Below are positions 22,520 through 34,163 of a stretch of 64,000 bases of DNA, one piece after another; the first letter of the stretch is position 1; every line of letters starts with the position of its first letter. The notes under the pieces are model-generated. The model did not search any database and had not been told where the DNA came from. It was given only the letters and a program-made list of their open reading frames with translations. The stretch is taken from the NCBI GenBank assembly GCA_028023455.1, contig JAQFVV010012536.1:1816001-1880000 (forward strand), given 5' to 3'. A program made the translations under genes and the position numbers. This DNA is from Epiperipatus broadwayi. Taxonomy: Eukaryota; Onychophora; Udeonychophora; Euonychophora; Peripatidae.

Positions 22520-23600
22520 CTGCCACACACGCACATATATGGATGTGTCATATATTATTGTTTTAATTTTAATCGAGACAAAAATTAAACAATACATGTA
22601 TATTGTTACATTTTTACTTACCATTGTCAAACTCCCTCCATTCGCAACTTTGAGCCATCCATTTCAGATAAATACACTAATGATTATTACTAATCATTTT
22701 CGAAACTAGAGATTATCTCTAGCACATATATAAATTTTAAACCTCAGTTAAAGGTTCTAATATATCAGATTTTTTTTTAATTTACACACACGGAGTCAGT
22801 TACCTTTCTCTGACCCGTATGTAATATCTTTATAGATATAATAAACATCTACATACTTCCCCGCATTCTTTTTAAATTCATATAAATAAAGATATTAATA
22901 GAAGATAAATGACCCCCAAGATGCATTTCTAGCTGAACTATTGCTCATCAGTTGGCCCAGGTCACAATCTCTCATATACACTTTATTATATGCAAAGTAT
23001 TTATTTAGAGTAAATTGTTATATTTTGGTTTCCCATTGTCAAACTCCCTCCACTCACAACTTTGCATTGCCATCCATTTCAGATAAATACACTAATGATT
23101 CTTACTAATTTTCAGAACTAGAGATTATCTCTGCACAGATATAAACTTTTAAAGCCTCAGTTAAAGATTAACTATATCTGATTTTTTTCTAAATTTGTAC
23201 ACATGGAGTTATTCACCTTTCTCTGTCCCTGTGATGTAATATCTTTATAGATATAATAAACATCTCCAGATGTATATGAGAGATTGTGACCTGGGCCAAC
23301 TGATGAGTGCTGGTTCAGCACGAAATGCATCTTGGGGGTCATTTGTCTTTTATTATATCTTTATTTATATGTATTTAAAAAAGAATCGTGAAGTATGGAG
23401 ATGTTTATTATATCTATAAAAATACATGTATATTTTATAAGTATTCACAGTCAGTCATTATGCACTCCAAAGGTTTAGTTCAATAGAGAATTTAGATTCA
23501 AGAGGAGTTATCCTGGGGGTCAATTTGATGGAGCTGAACTTTAGTGCATATCCTCATCACTTCAAGAAGTTAAATGTCAAATGACCTCCTACATATCTAC
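22520..23600. repeat. Family B composite: direct and inverted repeats with hammerhead motifs
   Basis: A segment with ATTGTCAAACTCCCTCCA, CCATTTCAGATAAATACACT and AGAGATTATCTCT occurs at about 22615-22850 and again at 23030-23260 (spacing about 415). Each is followed by a module in opposite orientation: 22845-22990 and 23260-23410 are inverted repeats sharing the GATAATAAACATCT, TTGGCCCAGGTCAC and TATAAATAAAGATA blocks. The plus-strand module carries an intact hammerhead (23296-23335). The minus-strand one (TCATCAG at 22945-22951, TTTC at 22926-22929) keeps the core bases with a broken stem II. Confidence 0.7.
23296..23335 (+). ncRNA. Type I hammerhead ribozyme motif, intact (family B)
   Basis: CCAA (23296-23299), CTGATGA (23300-23306), perfect six-pair stem II GTGCTG/CAGCAC with loop GTT, GAAA (23322-23325), palindromic stem III ATGCAT, cleavage triplet ATC ending at 23331, return strand TTGG (23332-23335). 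All conserved core bases are canonical and no extra bases interrupt the junction. A four-pair stem I is short, but loop-loop contacts or dimerisation through the palindromic stem III are the usual solution in this class. Confidence 0.75.
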
Positions 23601-23836
23601 ATTATTCTTTTTATTTATATCAATTATTATTTATTTTTAATCAATTATATATTATTAAAACTGTCTGATACCAATTGAATTCAATTTAACTTTTTTTTTT
23701 TTACAACTTGAGTTGGTAATTATTCGTTATTTACTTTTTACTTTGTATTCTTTATTCAATTTTTGTTTACAAAATATTTTAAATTATAAATCTAGATATA
23801 TCTGTCATTTTATTTTTTTTGGTTATAAATATTCAA

Positions 23837-24366
23837 GAGTCATAGATCACATGACCCTATTCTCTTAAGCTTGTAAGTTATAAACAATGAGGATTGCCAA
23901 TTCCTCAACAAGCTTTGTGATAAATGCTTAGCCAGAGAAAGCATTTAAAATCTCTGTCAGGAACCCCTTCCCAAACCCTGACCATTGTTTCGTGCTTTGG
24001 CACTCCTCAGAGAGGTGTCAGGTTAGGTTCAGATACTAGATCTAAAAATACCAACCCAAAGCAAGCATTTAACTAAAAGTTATCTATTGAGTGGAAAATC
24101 TGACATTTTCAGACACCTACATGTCTTCAAACCCAGCTATTCAACTCAAATAACTATATGGGGCTGATAGATCTTCAACCGTACCATATATTAGTAGTCT
24201 TAGCAATATAACATTGCATAAGACTTAAGGCAGAGACTATAGTCAAAATAAGAGTCATAGATCACATGACCCTATTCTCTTAAGCTTGTAAGTTATAAAC
24301 AATGAGGATTGCCAATTCCTCAACAAGCTTTGTGATAAATGCTTAGCCAGAGAAAGCATTTAAAAT
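23837..24366 (-). mobile_element. Small element with 118-bp terminal direct repeats and a hammerhead
   Basis: The same roughly 118-bp sequence, starting AGAGTCATAGATCACATGAC and ending GAAAGCATTTAAAAT, stands at about 23837-23954 and 24250-24366. The 295-bp middle is related on the minus strand to family C (blocks ATAGCTGG, GACAT, GTCTGAAAAT at 470-515). A canonical hammerhead lies just inside the left repeat. The terminal repeats do not have the TG..CA ends of LTRs. I read the structure as a dimer fragment of a tandemly repeating ribozyme unit (period about 413 bp) rather than a TRIM. Confidence 0.65.
23976..24014 (-). ncRNA. Canonical type I hammerhead ribozyme
   Basis: The best example in the window. 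On the minus strand, contiguous over 39 nt: stem I CTCT; CTGAGGA (24004-24010); stem II GTGC/GCAC with tetraloop CAAA; GAAAC (23987-23991); loop AATG; GTC cleavage triplet (23980-23982); stem I return AGGG (23976-23979). Stem I pairs C-G, T.G, C-G, T-A, stem II is perfect, and no extra junction base is present. This differs from family D only in the absence of A flanks at stem II. Confidence 0.8.
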
Positions 24367-25742
24367 ACAATATATTTATTTAACTAAGTAATTGATATCT
24401 TTTAATTTTAAATTGATCTTTTTTTACTGTCGGCGGAGGACGGAGTAATTTTATTTCTCTAGCAAATGATTACCAGTCCTATTATTTAATATGTTTCGAA
24501 TAATCTTTATAATGATTCCATTTCTTTTCTTTTTTTTTAATTTTATTTATTAAAGTGATTAATTTGTGAATTTTATTATAAAAATAATTCCTGAAAAAAA
24601 AATTACTTTCTATAGCATAGAATTTTTTTAATAAAGTCTACTTTCGATTAGAGATTCATTTTCATCCGGAATTTTTAGAAGACTTCCAGGAAATATATTT
24701 CTACTAGTTGAATAATCCTTATGGGAGAAAAATTATATATTGCCTGTAGCCAGTAAAAAACGCATCATTTGAAAAACTGTTTCGATCTCTTTGTATTGCT
24801 CTTTCCGACAAATATTTGACCAAAAAAGAAAAATGTTATTCAGATATTTTTTAAAAAAATGTCTATAAAAAGTAACTTATATCCACGTTATTTTATAGAA
24901 ATAAATATTTTTAATAGCTGTAAAATACATTTGTGAAATTTTGGTTTAATAACTTATCAAATAATCACGTTCTCTCTATCGAACGAAGCGATTAGGCAGA
25001 CAGTTGTATTATTTCCAGATGCGGCCATTTAGCTTTCTCCATGATGTTTAGTCTTTTGATAATCTTAGCAGTTGGCCAAGTGATTAAAGCGTAACTTACT
25101 CATGAGCAGTGATTTTTCATACAATAATTTTTAATGAGAAAAAAGTAAAAAAGGAATCTTAAGTTTGTCCAAAAGAAACGGAATTTTTAATGTATACTAT
25201 TCTACTATATTGGAGTTCTAATGCCATACTTGACCCTTAAGAGCAAATAATCATGCAATAAGTAAATCAGTAATGAATAATATTTCTGTAATGAAAATTG
25301 TCACTACACCATTCTCACGCAAGATTGGGACTGATTTCTATTCACTTTTAATATCTTGTGGAGGGATATAATCATAAACATGCGACCAAAGGTATGTGAA
25401 AAAGATTGTTCCCCAAGATGCATATTTTGTGGTGAACCAGCACTTATTATTTAGCTAAGACTACAATCTCTTATAAGTATAAGGTATTAAAAGCATATAG
25501 AAACCAATCTTTATCTTGTGTGAGAATGGTATAGTGAAAATTACACTACAAAAATATTATTCATTATTGGATAATCTCTTGTCTTGTGAATAACTAAGAT
25601 AAATTATTAATATACTTTCATTAAAAGATTTGTGTCAATGTTGTGAGGGCAGCATATTTGACACATCAGTTAAACTGAAGTAATTTGTTATCTACTTATA
25701 CACAAAACAATGATAAAGATATGTCTAAGAGATTGTGGTTCG

Positions 25743-25783
25743 GCTAACTGATGAGTGATGTTTCAGCACAAAATGTGTATCTT
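25743..25783 (+). ncRNA. Hammerhead-like motif, one core base changed (family B)
   Basis: CTAA, CTGATGA (25748-25754), stem II GTGATG/CAGCAC region with mismatches, AAAA instead of GAAA, TATC, then TTAG. Stem I reads CTAA/TTAG where other copies read CCAA/TTGG, a compensatory pair change. The GAAA to AAAA change should abolish cleavage. Confidence 0.5.
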
Positions 25784-26204
25784 AGGAATCATAAATCTTT
25801 TTCTACGTCTTTGATCATATGTTTTTGATTACATCTTTCCCCCATAGTGTTAAATCCCTACCTTGTATGAGAGTGGTATAATGAAAATTACTCTACTGAA
25901 ATCATTAAGTGAATAATCTCTAATCTAATGAATAACTAATAAAAATTATTATTATAGTTCCATCAAGTGGTTTATATCAAAGTTGTGAGGATAATAAGTT
26001 TGACACTTATTTATTAAATTGTAGTAATTAGCTATACTGAACAATGATAAAAATATATGTAAAAGATTTTGATCTGAACCAGCTGATGATTTCTGGTTCA
26101 GCATGAAATGTGCATTTTGTAGTTGATATATCTTTTTTCACATATCTATGGTCATATGTTAAAAGCGGATAGAAACTAGTTCCTACCTTATAAAACCATT
26201 AAAA

Positions 26205-26420
26205 CATCACGTAATCACCATTTCATATGTGTACACGTGCTGTTAATAAGAGTACCAAACTATCCATACAATAGTGCCACCATGAAATCCACAAGCTAGA
26301 AACTAGTCTAGGGATGTTGGGTGGGCACTAGATAGAGATTTTGTGCACAAATCTTCCTGCATCCATTGATTGCTAAGGCTTGCACTTGGCGGAACTGCTG
26401 TCTATAGAGTTTGGTAATCT
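26205..26420. repeat. Foldback repeat family D copy nested in family B array
   Basis: Has AACATCACGTAATCACCATT, ATCCATACAATAGTGCCACC, then a half ribozyme module (GAAACTAGTC only; the CTGATGA half is deleted). It ends with GGATGTTGGGTGGGCACTAG and the inverse terminus TTGGCGGAACTGCTG. Confidence 0.6.
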
Positions 26421-26530
26421 TATTAATCTCTGCCTTATGTGAAGTGGTGTAGCGAAAATTAGATTAAAGAAATATTCATTAAGTGGATAATATTTAGTCT
26501 GATGAATGACTAATAAAAATTATCAATATA

Positions 26531-28139
26531 TAGTCGTTACTTCAACGTCATCTTTTATTCATTGTATGATCGCCATTCACTAGGTTAAATAGCAGATAGA
26601 ACACAATAGTTTGATTCAATTAGCCTAGACTAAATATAGTGACTTCAATGCTTGATCTCTTAATTTTTCAAGTGGCTGGTAACAATAAGAAATATTTTAA
26701 AAGTAAACTTATCTTTTATATTCTAATGTGTGGCTTTTTTACAATCGCAATTTGTTAATTTGACTACGATTTGTTATTTTAGTGAATTTTAGTAGTTTTA
26801 ATAAAGAATTTTCTTTTTTTATATATATTAAAGTGACTTTTATTTTACATAAAATATAAGCTTTATCTGTCCATCTCATTCTTTATTGTTGTTTGAAAAG
26901 TCTGCAAGCTTTTACTAGTCATTTACACTTATCAGGTTAAAATCACTATTTATTTAATGGCTATTAATGTCTTTTGAACTTTTTATTAAGATTAATAACT
27001 TTTTTTACTTTTAAATCTGTCGTAAAAATCTACACCGTTGAAAAAGAGGAGAAAATTATGACTGTATTTTCTCAATAATTCTATTAACTGTGTAATATTT
27101 GTTAAACCATTTACATGAGATTGGATAATGTGATTGTAAGTTTCTTTTAAAAAAAAAAAAAAACATTATTAAATTGAATTTTTTTTTTTTTACTAAAAAT
27201 CAATATTCTATAAATTTTAAATTCTCAGAACTTCCTGCTGGAAACAAAAAACTCTCCAACAACCAACCCCTTAGCAACAAGAGTGAAAGTGAAGCCTTCA
27301 TTAATAGAAATTCAAATCCATTTATGAATGTTTGAAGCATTTTTTGAATCGCTATTTTTACATTAAAACCATGGATACCCAGTTACTGATCAACATCAGA
27401 TGGTTGCCTGATTTTGCCATACTTTTCTGAAAGAAAAATTCTAAGTCAGATTACAACCTCAAAACATTCTTTAACCTTTTCTATTTGGATTTGATTCCTG
27501 GTTGTGAGGGAATTGTGGATAAAAGTATTGGAATATTAAAAATGTTTTGGTGGTAACAGTGATTTTCATAGATGACAAATTTTATTTGCTTGTTATCTGA
27601 TGTGTATAATTCTTTAATAGCATCTCATATTTCAGATTGGTTAATAAAGAAATGGCTTTTATGTTACAGTAATATCGCCCAATTTGCAATATCCAATATA
27701 AAATAAATTTGGAACATTGTAAAATGCAACATCATAAAATAGAAAGCTATGCCAAATCATTATTGTTAATGTCAATTATTAATCACTTGATTCTAAAGCC
27801 TAATTTCAAAAAAACATACTGGGGACAAAGCATATGGATACAGTAATTTTAATACCAATCTTCCCCCTTTCCCTCCTGAGTTTATTTTTCATCTTTTTGG
27901 TCTATTCTGTGGAGAAGGTAGCAGTTCTGGAGGTAAAATCGTCATGCTTATGATGATAAGGACTGCTAATGATGATTAAGAAATGTGTTTGGGGGGGGGT
28001 AAGATTTTAGTTGTGAAAGATGGTATTTCTCAACAGCATTATAACTTCTGTTTAAGGAGTTGCTTTATTAGTAATAAGAATCATCTTTTTATTGGTGGAT
28101 TTTTTCCATTTTTGATTTCACTTTGATTTATACTCTTTT
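26531..28139. other. Non-coding AT-rich stretch
   Basis: I see A- and T-homopolymers (near 27150-27190), a G-run at about 27991-27999 and no gene. A block near 27230-27330 is less AT-rich but has no sustained reading frame. Confidence 0.5.
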
Positions 28140-28690
28140 TCAAACTATACAACTGTGTATCCAGTGAAAAGATGACTGGTTCTTTATCCAAATTGACTGC
28201 AGCATCATTTCTTAATCATCACATTTTATGAAGTGACTTGGAGTGGTTCTTTTACTATTTAAATTTTAAGATGTGAGTATGATTGGATCACAAGCTGTAA
28301 CATGAAATTTGACAGTGGGCTTCATACCTTTGTAGATGAACTTCAAAACTTTTCTGCCATCACAAAATCTTGCAAGCCATTGGTGATTTATGGCTTCACT
28401 AGGCATACATAGTTTGAATCATTTCAAAAGTTTCACTCAATTTAAGCAAAATCAAATATTAACATATTGCTCCACAATAGGTTAGGGTATAAAATATGCT
28501 ATCATATTTTATGCCACAACTCATAATCTAGATGTATTACTATCATGCAGTTTTTGCTGTGAATAAGTAACAAATACCTCTACATATATGATGATTCAGT
28601 GGTGGTGCATAGGTTGTATGGAGAGAGAACCAATCATCAGTTGTCTTTTCACTGAGACAAACAGTATATAATCAAATATATATTTTGATA
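28140..28690. repeat. Repeat family R4, copy with terminal inverted repeats
   Basis: Left terminus GTATCCAGTGAAAAGATGACTGGTT (28150 region) is matched in reverse by CAGTTGTCTTTTCACTGAGAC (28638-28658). This gives a 0.5-kb element with roughly 25-bp imperfect inverted termini. Internal blocks (TGAATCATTTCAAAAG, GCCATTGGTGATTTATGG) recur in copies at 905, 2455 and 34615. No coding region remains. It fits a MITE of unassigned superfamily. Confidence 0.6.
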
Positions 28691-28735
28691 GTATTTCCAG
28701 ATATTATCTAATTTATTATAATTAATAAGCCATTC

Positions 28736-28832
28736 AACATCACATGATCAACATTCTTTATGCTTCCTGCATCCATTGATTACTGTGGCTTGCACTGAGT
28801 GGTGCTATTGGATGGAGAGTTTTGTCTCTGTG
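28736..28832. repeat. Foldback repeat family D, short copy
   Basis: CAACATCACATGATCAAC joined directly to CCATTGATTACTGTGGCTTG and GGATGGAGAGTTTTG, so the middle is deleted. Confidence 0.6.
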
Positions 28833-29239
28833 TATAATTAATAAGATGTGTCATTGTCTTGAAAGAAGTTGATAATATGTTGCCATGGTAATTTTTATAA
28901 GTTTGGAGATTCTTAATTTTTTTATATTATCATGGTAAGATGATTTGTTGCTAAAAGATTCTTTTGGAGATATGTAATGTTCTATCTTTATTTATCCTTT
29001 TATGCTATTCAACCTTTCTGTTACTATTAATTATTTTCCTTAATTCATTATTAATTTATTGCTGTCCATTATAAAGCTTCAAGAATTTTTTTTGTTTCAA
29101 GAGGCTAACCAACCTGGAAAACAAGTTCACTATTTGCACTATTTGTTGATATAGTTTCTACATATTGAACCATAATTTTTTCAATAGTTAATTGGCTTTC
29201 AAATATAATTCACAGTATTACAGCCAAAGCATCCTATTG

Positions 29240-29700
29240 GCTGATTGACAGCAAAGCAATCAAAGGTTAATAAACCTATAACAAAGTATTGATAATCTGT
29301 TATCAAGATAACTTCTATAGATAAAAAATAGATTAATAGTATAATAAAGCTTAATAAACTGGTAGAGTATCCACAATCTGTTGTCATGACAATTTTAATT
29401 GATAAAAAATGGATTAATCTTTTATCTATAGCAATTACATTGCCATCAGTTTGTGCATATTATTTTGGTTTATTATGCCTTGTCATCCATCTTTTATTTA
29501 TAGAAGTTGCCTTGCCAACAATTTGTGGATATTCTATTGGTTTATTAAGCTTTGGCATCCATCTTTTATTCATAGGTTGCCTTGCCAACAGTTTGTGAAT
29601 ATTCTGTTGGTTTATTAAGCTTTGGCATCCATCTTTTATTTATAGAGTTACTTTACCTACAGTTTATGGACATTCTATTGGTTTATTAAGCTTTATCTGC
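29240..29700. repeat. 71-bp satellite repeats in both orientations
   Basis: Direct units begin at about 29469, 29541, 29611 and 29682 (period 70-71) with GGTTTATTAAGCTTTGGCATCC-type starts and TTGCCTTGCCAACA in the middle. Upstream (about 29240-29385) related units run in the opposite direction (GCTTAATAAACTGG, TATCCACAATCTG). The open frames of 62 and 70 codons here are products of the repetition and I do not call them. Confidence 0.7.
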
Positions 29701-30342
29701 TATTCTGTGAATTATTATGTACAGTACTATTGGAATTTTATTTCAGATATTCTGAATAAATTTTTGTTGTCAGAATTAAACTGGAAATCCTGCTCACATC
29801 AAAGTCGCCATATTATTGACCCATATTATCCCTAAGAATATTATTATTTTTAAAATATTGGTGAATGAACTTTTCCATTTTGAAGTTACTTTTATATTTA
29901 ATATTGATCTTTTGAGAATTCTAAAACATTTGTATTTAGAATATTCAGTGTACTATTTTAAATTTATTAAAAATTCCAAACGAACCAAAACGTTTTTTTA
30001 AGAATCTTAAATATTTATAGGATTATTTGCTATTAATTTATCTTCTTGAAACCATTTACTTTCGTTGAAAAATCAATACACTTAAACTGATTTTAAATTA
30101 TTTATATTACAATTTATTCAAATACTTTGATTTTTTAATAATATTAATAGGTTTGACTTTTATTTTGTAGTCTATAAAAGTCTTTTCCTTAATAGAACAA
30201 GATTTTAAACGAAGTGACTATTTTATTTAATTAGTAAAAATTCTACATAGATTTGTTTTATTTTAAATTTTGTTAGCGCAAAAAAGTATTTTAATTTTAT
30301 ATTTTGATAAAATGAAAATACACACAGAAAAGCTAGTTTTTT

Positions 30343-30750
30343 AAAATAATATTTAGCTTTATTACTACCTAACATGCTTTCAATATATTTTTATTATATT
30401 ATATTCATGGCATATAGTGATGCCATGAATATGATATAATAAAAATATATTGAAAGCGTGCTTACTATATTATATTCATGGGATATAGTGGTGTAATTAA
30501 ATGGTTATTGATGTAAAAAAATAACCATTTAATCACACCACTATATGCCATGAATATGATATAGTAAAAATATATTGAAAGCATGCTTACTATATTATAT
30601 TCATGGCATATAGTGGTGTGATTAAATGGTTATTGATGTAAAAAAATAACCATTTAATCACACCACTATATGCCATGAATATGATATAGTAAAAATATAT
30701 TGAAAGCGTGCTAGGTAATAATAAAGCTAAATATTATTTAAAAAAATATC
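30343..30750. repeat. Nested multi-hairpin palindrome
   Basis: Outer inverted arms (AATATTTAGCTTTATTACTACC.. near 30348; mirrored near 30706-30738) enclose a short palindrome and two tandem 125-bp units (30461-30585 and 30586-30710). Each unit is itself a near-perfect hairpin: TGGTTATT..AATAACCA around ATGTAAAAA, continued by CACACCACTATATGCCATGAATAT. It is an amplified MITE interior. Confidence 0.8.
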
Positions 30751-31350
30751 TTTTCTGAGTGTATTTTAATTTTACCAGATATTACGTTGGCTCAGAAAAA
30801 AATAAATTAGTCATTCTATATTTTGAGTAAAACAAAAAAAAATATTGAAATGTTTATTTTCACATTAATACGTAGTATGTGTAAAGTTAAATAAAAAATT
30901 ATATACTGCCTGCCGCTATGCTAGTAATTATAAAAAAAATAGCAAATCATAGAACATTATAATACCAGCTAAAACACAAAATTTTATTAAAATTCTTCCA
31001 CAACAATGGTTTGCTCTATTAACAAATAGATATTTTCAAGTGAAATTCAACAAGCTACATATATATACAAAACAAATCCTTTCTACCATTCTCTTCAAAA
31101 AACAACTTCCTTTAACATCAAAGGATGTCTTCATGAGGTTGGGGACCTTAGATTCAAGAAAATGTATCGTCAGAGTTTCTTTTACTTTTCTTTTTATTTC
31201 CTTTCATCAATCTCACAAGGCATCCATGGTTGTTAAAGGATGTTGGTTTTTGAAGTGAATGATGGGAAGGTTATTTTGTTTTGTATATATTTGTATTTTG
31301 TTGAATTTCACTTGAAAAGGTCTATTTGTTTTTTTTTGTTTTTTTCATAT

Positions 31351-31450
31351 GTCATAGCATCGGCCAGGAGGCGAACCCGCAACAACCGTCTGCAAACAAC
31401 TGCTTGCTTGCAAGGAAGCTGCACTGACCTCTCGGCTAACAATGCTTGAC
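31351..31450 (-). repeat. tRNA-derived SINE family 1, minus strand
   Basis: On the minus strand: AAGCATTG, TTAGCCGAGAGGTCAGTGCAG (A-box region), an expanded anticodon arm with a duplicated TTGCAAGCAAGCAG part, GGGTTCGCCTCCTG (B-box region), GCCGATGC, then a T/A-rich tail at 31320-31350. The central expansion distinguishes it from the plus-strand copies. Confidence 0.7.
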
Positions 31451-32156
31451 AAGGTCTATTTGTTAATTAATGAAACCATGATCCTGGAATAATTTTAGTA
31501 TTGTAATTTTATATAATTTTCTATTTTATGTAGTATATGTAATATATTTTTGTTTCTTCCTTTATTATTTGTGGTTCTGTGAATGAGATTACATTTTTTA
31601 TCTTTACCAAATAATTTTAGTATTTTGTATTAAAAAATAATTGAAAATTTATTTTTTGGGAGTTCTTAAAAGATTTTAGCATCTGAACTGGCAGAACTGG
31701 TGTCAATTTGAGCTCCAGAATCTTCCTCTCTATTTACCATATCTTACCTTGCCTTCAATAATGGATTAATCCAGATTCCATCTTATCTACACTGAATTGG
31801 ACATAACCAATATGTATACAAAGAGATAACACTTTGCCAATAGCAAGAATGGCCCAATAGGCAATGATGCTCACTGAATTGGAATGTTTCCATTAAGGAT
31901 AGGGATCTGGCAATAAATAGTCAGTCTTTTTGAAGATAAGGTTGGAGAACTATTGTCAAACCTGAATGACAGAATCCCTGTTCTCCAGACAGTATATATT
32001 TGATTCATATTTGTTAAATATAGTATAAAATATAATTATATGCTTCTGTATTTATATACTAGCACATATAAATATAACACTATTACTGCACTAAACCACA
32101 TAAGATATTATTTTATGGTGGTCAAGAAGATAGGAACTGCTACTATTTATTTATAT

Positions 32157-32709
32157 CAGTGGTCTTCAACCCTTGGTCCATGGACCAGTGCCGGGCCACA
32201 GAAGTTTTTTACCGGTCCGCGGTAGACTGGTAGGAAAGTTTGTAATAGCAAAATAATAAGAGTTTAAACTTTTAATTAATATAAACAATTTTTATTTATT
32301 TTTTCATCTCATTTTTACCCAATTAAAAAAAAAAGAAACAGAACGAAAACAAAATCTAATCAATCATACATAAATTAATTTGTTTTTCTAGTTATCACAG
32401 ATGTTTATGGGGGAGGGGGGGTAGAATTAAATTTTTTATTACTTTTCTAAAAAAATTCAAAATTAAAAAAAAAAAGTTTTTTATTATAAAAACTCCATAT
32501 ATATATAACTTCATCTTGTATATTTAACATTGTTGTTTTGATCAGTTAAAACAATTATGCTCATCTAAGGCTAAGCAGTTTATATCTTTAAGAAAATTTA
32601 TCTCTAGACTTCTGCCAGTTCGTTAAACCTTATTTTTATTTTTGCCGGTCCACGAAACCTTATCCTTATTTTCACCGGTCCACAGGTGTGGAAAGGTTGA
32701 AGACCATTG
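32157..32709. mobile_element. hAT-like MITE with 8-bp target duplication
   Basis: Termini CAGTGGTCTTCAACCCTTGG (left) and, reversed, CAATGGTCTTCAACCTTTCC (right), followed on both sides by GGACCAG/GGACCGG-rich sequence. Flanks ATTTATAT (32149-32156) and ATTTGTAT (32710-32717) match at 7 of 8 bases. Termini of the CAGTGGTC(C/T)(C/T)CAACC type with ACCGG motifs are characteristic of Charlie-like hAT elements. At 553 bp it carries no transposase and is non-autonomous. Confidence 0.85.
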
Positions 32710-32799
32710 ATTTGTATTATATACTTATGTAAAGGAGTGAACTAATATAATTTCACTTTTCCAGTTTACCATAAATATGAATTATTGACAGTTGTGAGT

Positions 32800-34050
32800 A
32801 AAAAAAATTAAGAAGAGGGAGGATATACACTTTGAGAAAATATATAGTCAGAAATTGAAGATATATAAATTAAATAGAATAGTCATCATTGTATATTTTA
32901 AATGTTTAAAAGATTACAATTTGTGAATGGAAATAGAAGTGCTAAAGCCATTTTAATTAAAGAGAATATTTGATAAATTGTTTAAAATGTGCATAAAATA
33001 TGTAAATGAATTAGTTGTTAAATACATTTTAATCAACATATACAAAAAGTAGATTAGACATTTCTGTAGATGTGAGGTGGAAGGAAAGATAAAAATTTAG
33101 TAAACAAACATTTAAATGAAATTAAAAGTATGTAGTAAAAAAGCATAATAAAGTATCAGAATAAAATCAACGTGTAAATTGATATTTGTGGTAACAGTAA
33201 AAAAAGTAAGGTATTGAATCAGGTTATAGTGGATGCTCTAAAAACAAGGGATTGCGGTAAAAAATAGAAAAAAGATTTACACTTCTTGTATGTGTTGGTG
33301 GTTGCAAGACAGAAAATATAGTGTGTAGAACAAAGGAATAAGTAATTTTAGCAAAGATTGAGAGAAAGTGATAAAGTTGTGGGTATGCATAATGAAAAGA
33401 AAGATTAAGGGACTTGATGTTTTCTGTTGTTGTTGTTGTTGTTGTTTTAGGGGGGCTAAAAATAATAAAGAAATTAGGAATCAAATAATATGGGATAGAA
33501 AGAATAAAAATAAATTAGAATATACAGTATAAGTAATACATGCTATGACTGACATTAAACAAGGAATAGCTATAGATGCATTTTTTATAATAAAATTAGT
33601 CTATATAATTTTTATGTAAACATATTACAGTGAATTTTTTAATTTAATTTTCTTAGGAAAATAATATTATGAAATATTTAAACTTGCAGAATACAGAGAT
33701 TGGACAAAATATTAGTAACACTTTTATTAACACTATAATACCCTTGATGCCCTTTTGCACAGAAATCTTAATACATAATGGTATAACCGTTTTTTTCTCT
33801 TTTAAAAATAGAACTCTAAGAATTTCTAAGATTCATGTGTGCACTCAGAATTTATATTTAAAAGTTTCTCTGTAAACTGAACACAAAATAATATTAGCTA
33901 AGTACGTTATTCCAGAAATAAGCCACCTCAGTTTGAAAGCATTTCAACGATAATAATTAAGCAACAATCACTTTAATAATAATAATTATAATAAAAACAT
34001 TTCTATTAAATTTAGTTTATGCATAAAAACAATACACACTCTTATATATA
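32800..34050. other. Non-coding AT-rich stretch
   Basis: A short GTT microsatellite near 33428 and no recognisable gene. The open frames of 86 and 68 codons here have no recognisable features. Confidence 0.45.
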
Positions 34051-34055
34051 TATAT

Positions 34056-34163
34056 GTTTTTTTTCCATATGACAAAGCATCGGCCAGGAAGCAAACCCAC
34101 AACTGTCTGCAAGCAACTGCTTGCAAGGCGGCTGCGCTGACCTCTCGTCTACCAACGCTTGAT
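34056..34163 (-). repeat. tRNA-derived SINE family 1 with target duplications
   Basis: Minus-strand copy: ACCAACGC reversed at 34151-34159, GAGAGGTCAGCGCAGCCGCC, GGGTTTGCTTCCTGGCC reversed near 34080-34100, then an A-rich tail (34057-34066 read as T). It is flanked by near-identical TCTT(AT)nG sequences at 34040-34056 and 34164-34178, which I take as target-site duplications. This supports retroposition. Confidence 0.75.

Larger units (their letters stand above)
25275..26530. repeat. Tandem array of family B units
   Basis: Segments starting with ACCTTGTATGAGAGTGGTAT-like sequence (about 25505, 25853 and a shorter one at 26427) recur with about 348-bp spacing between the first two. An inverted segment lies at 25300-25375. 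Each unit contains a ribozyme-like module: minus near 25405-25450 (core lost), plus 25748 (CTGATGA then AAAA in place of GAAA) and plus 26083 (CTGATGA with GAAA at 26105, weak stem II). A family D element (26205-26420) interrupts the array. Confidence 0.65.

Noticed and set aside
23837-24366. TRIM with short LTRs
   Set aside because: Terminal repeats do not begin TG and end CA, and no primer site or purine tract is evident; a ribozyme dimer fragment fits better.
25065-25130. tRNA fragment (TTGGCCAAGTGATTAAAGCG)
   Set aside because: Resembles an A box only; no B box or acceptor end follows. Could be chance or a SINE scrap.
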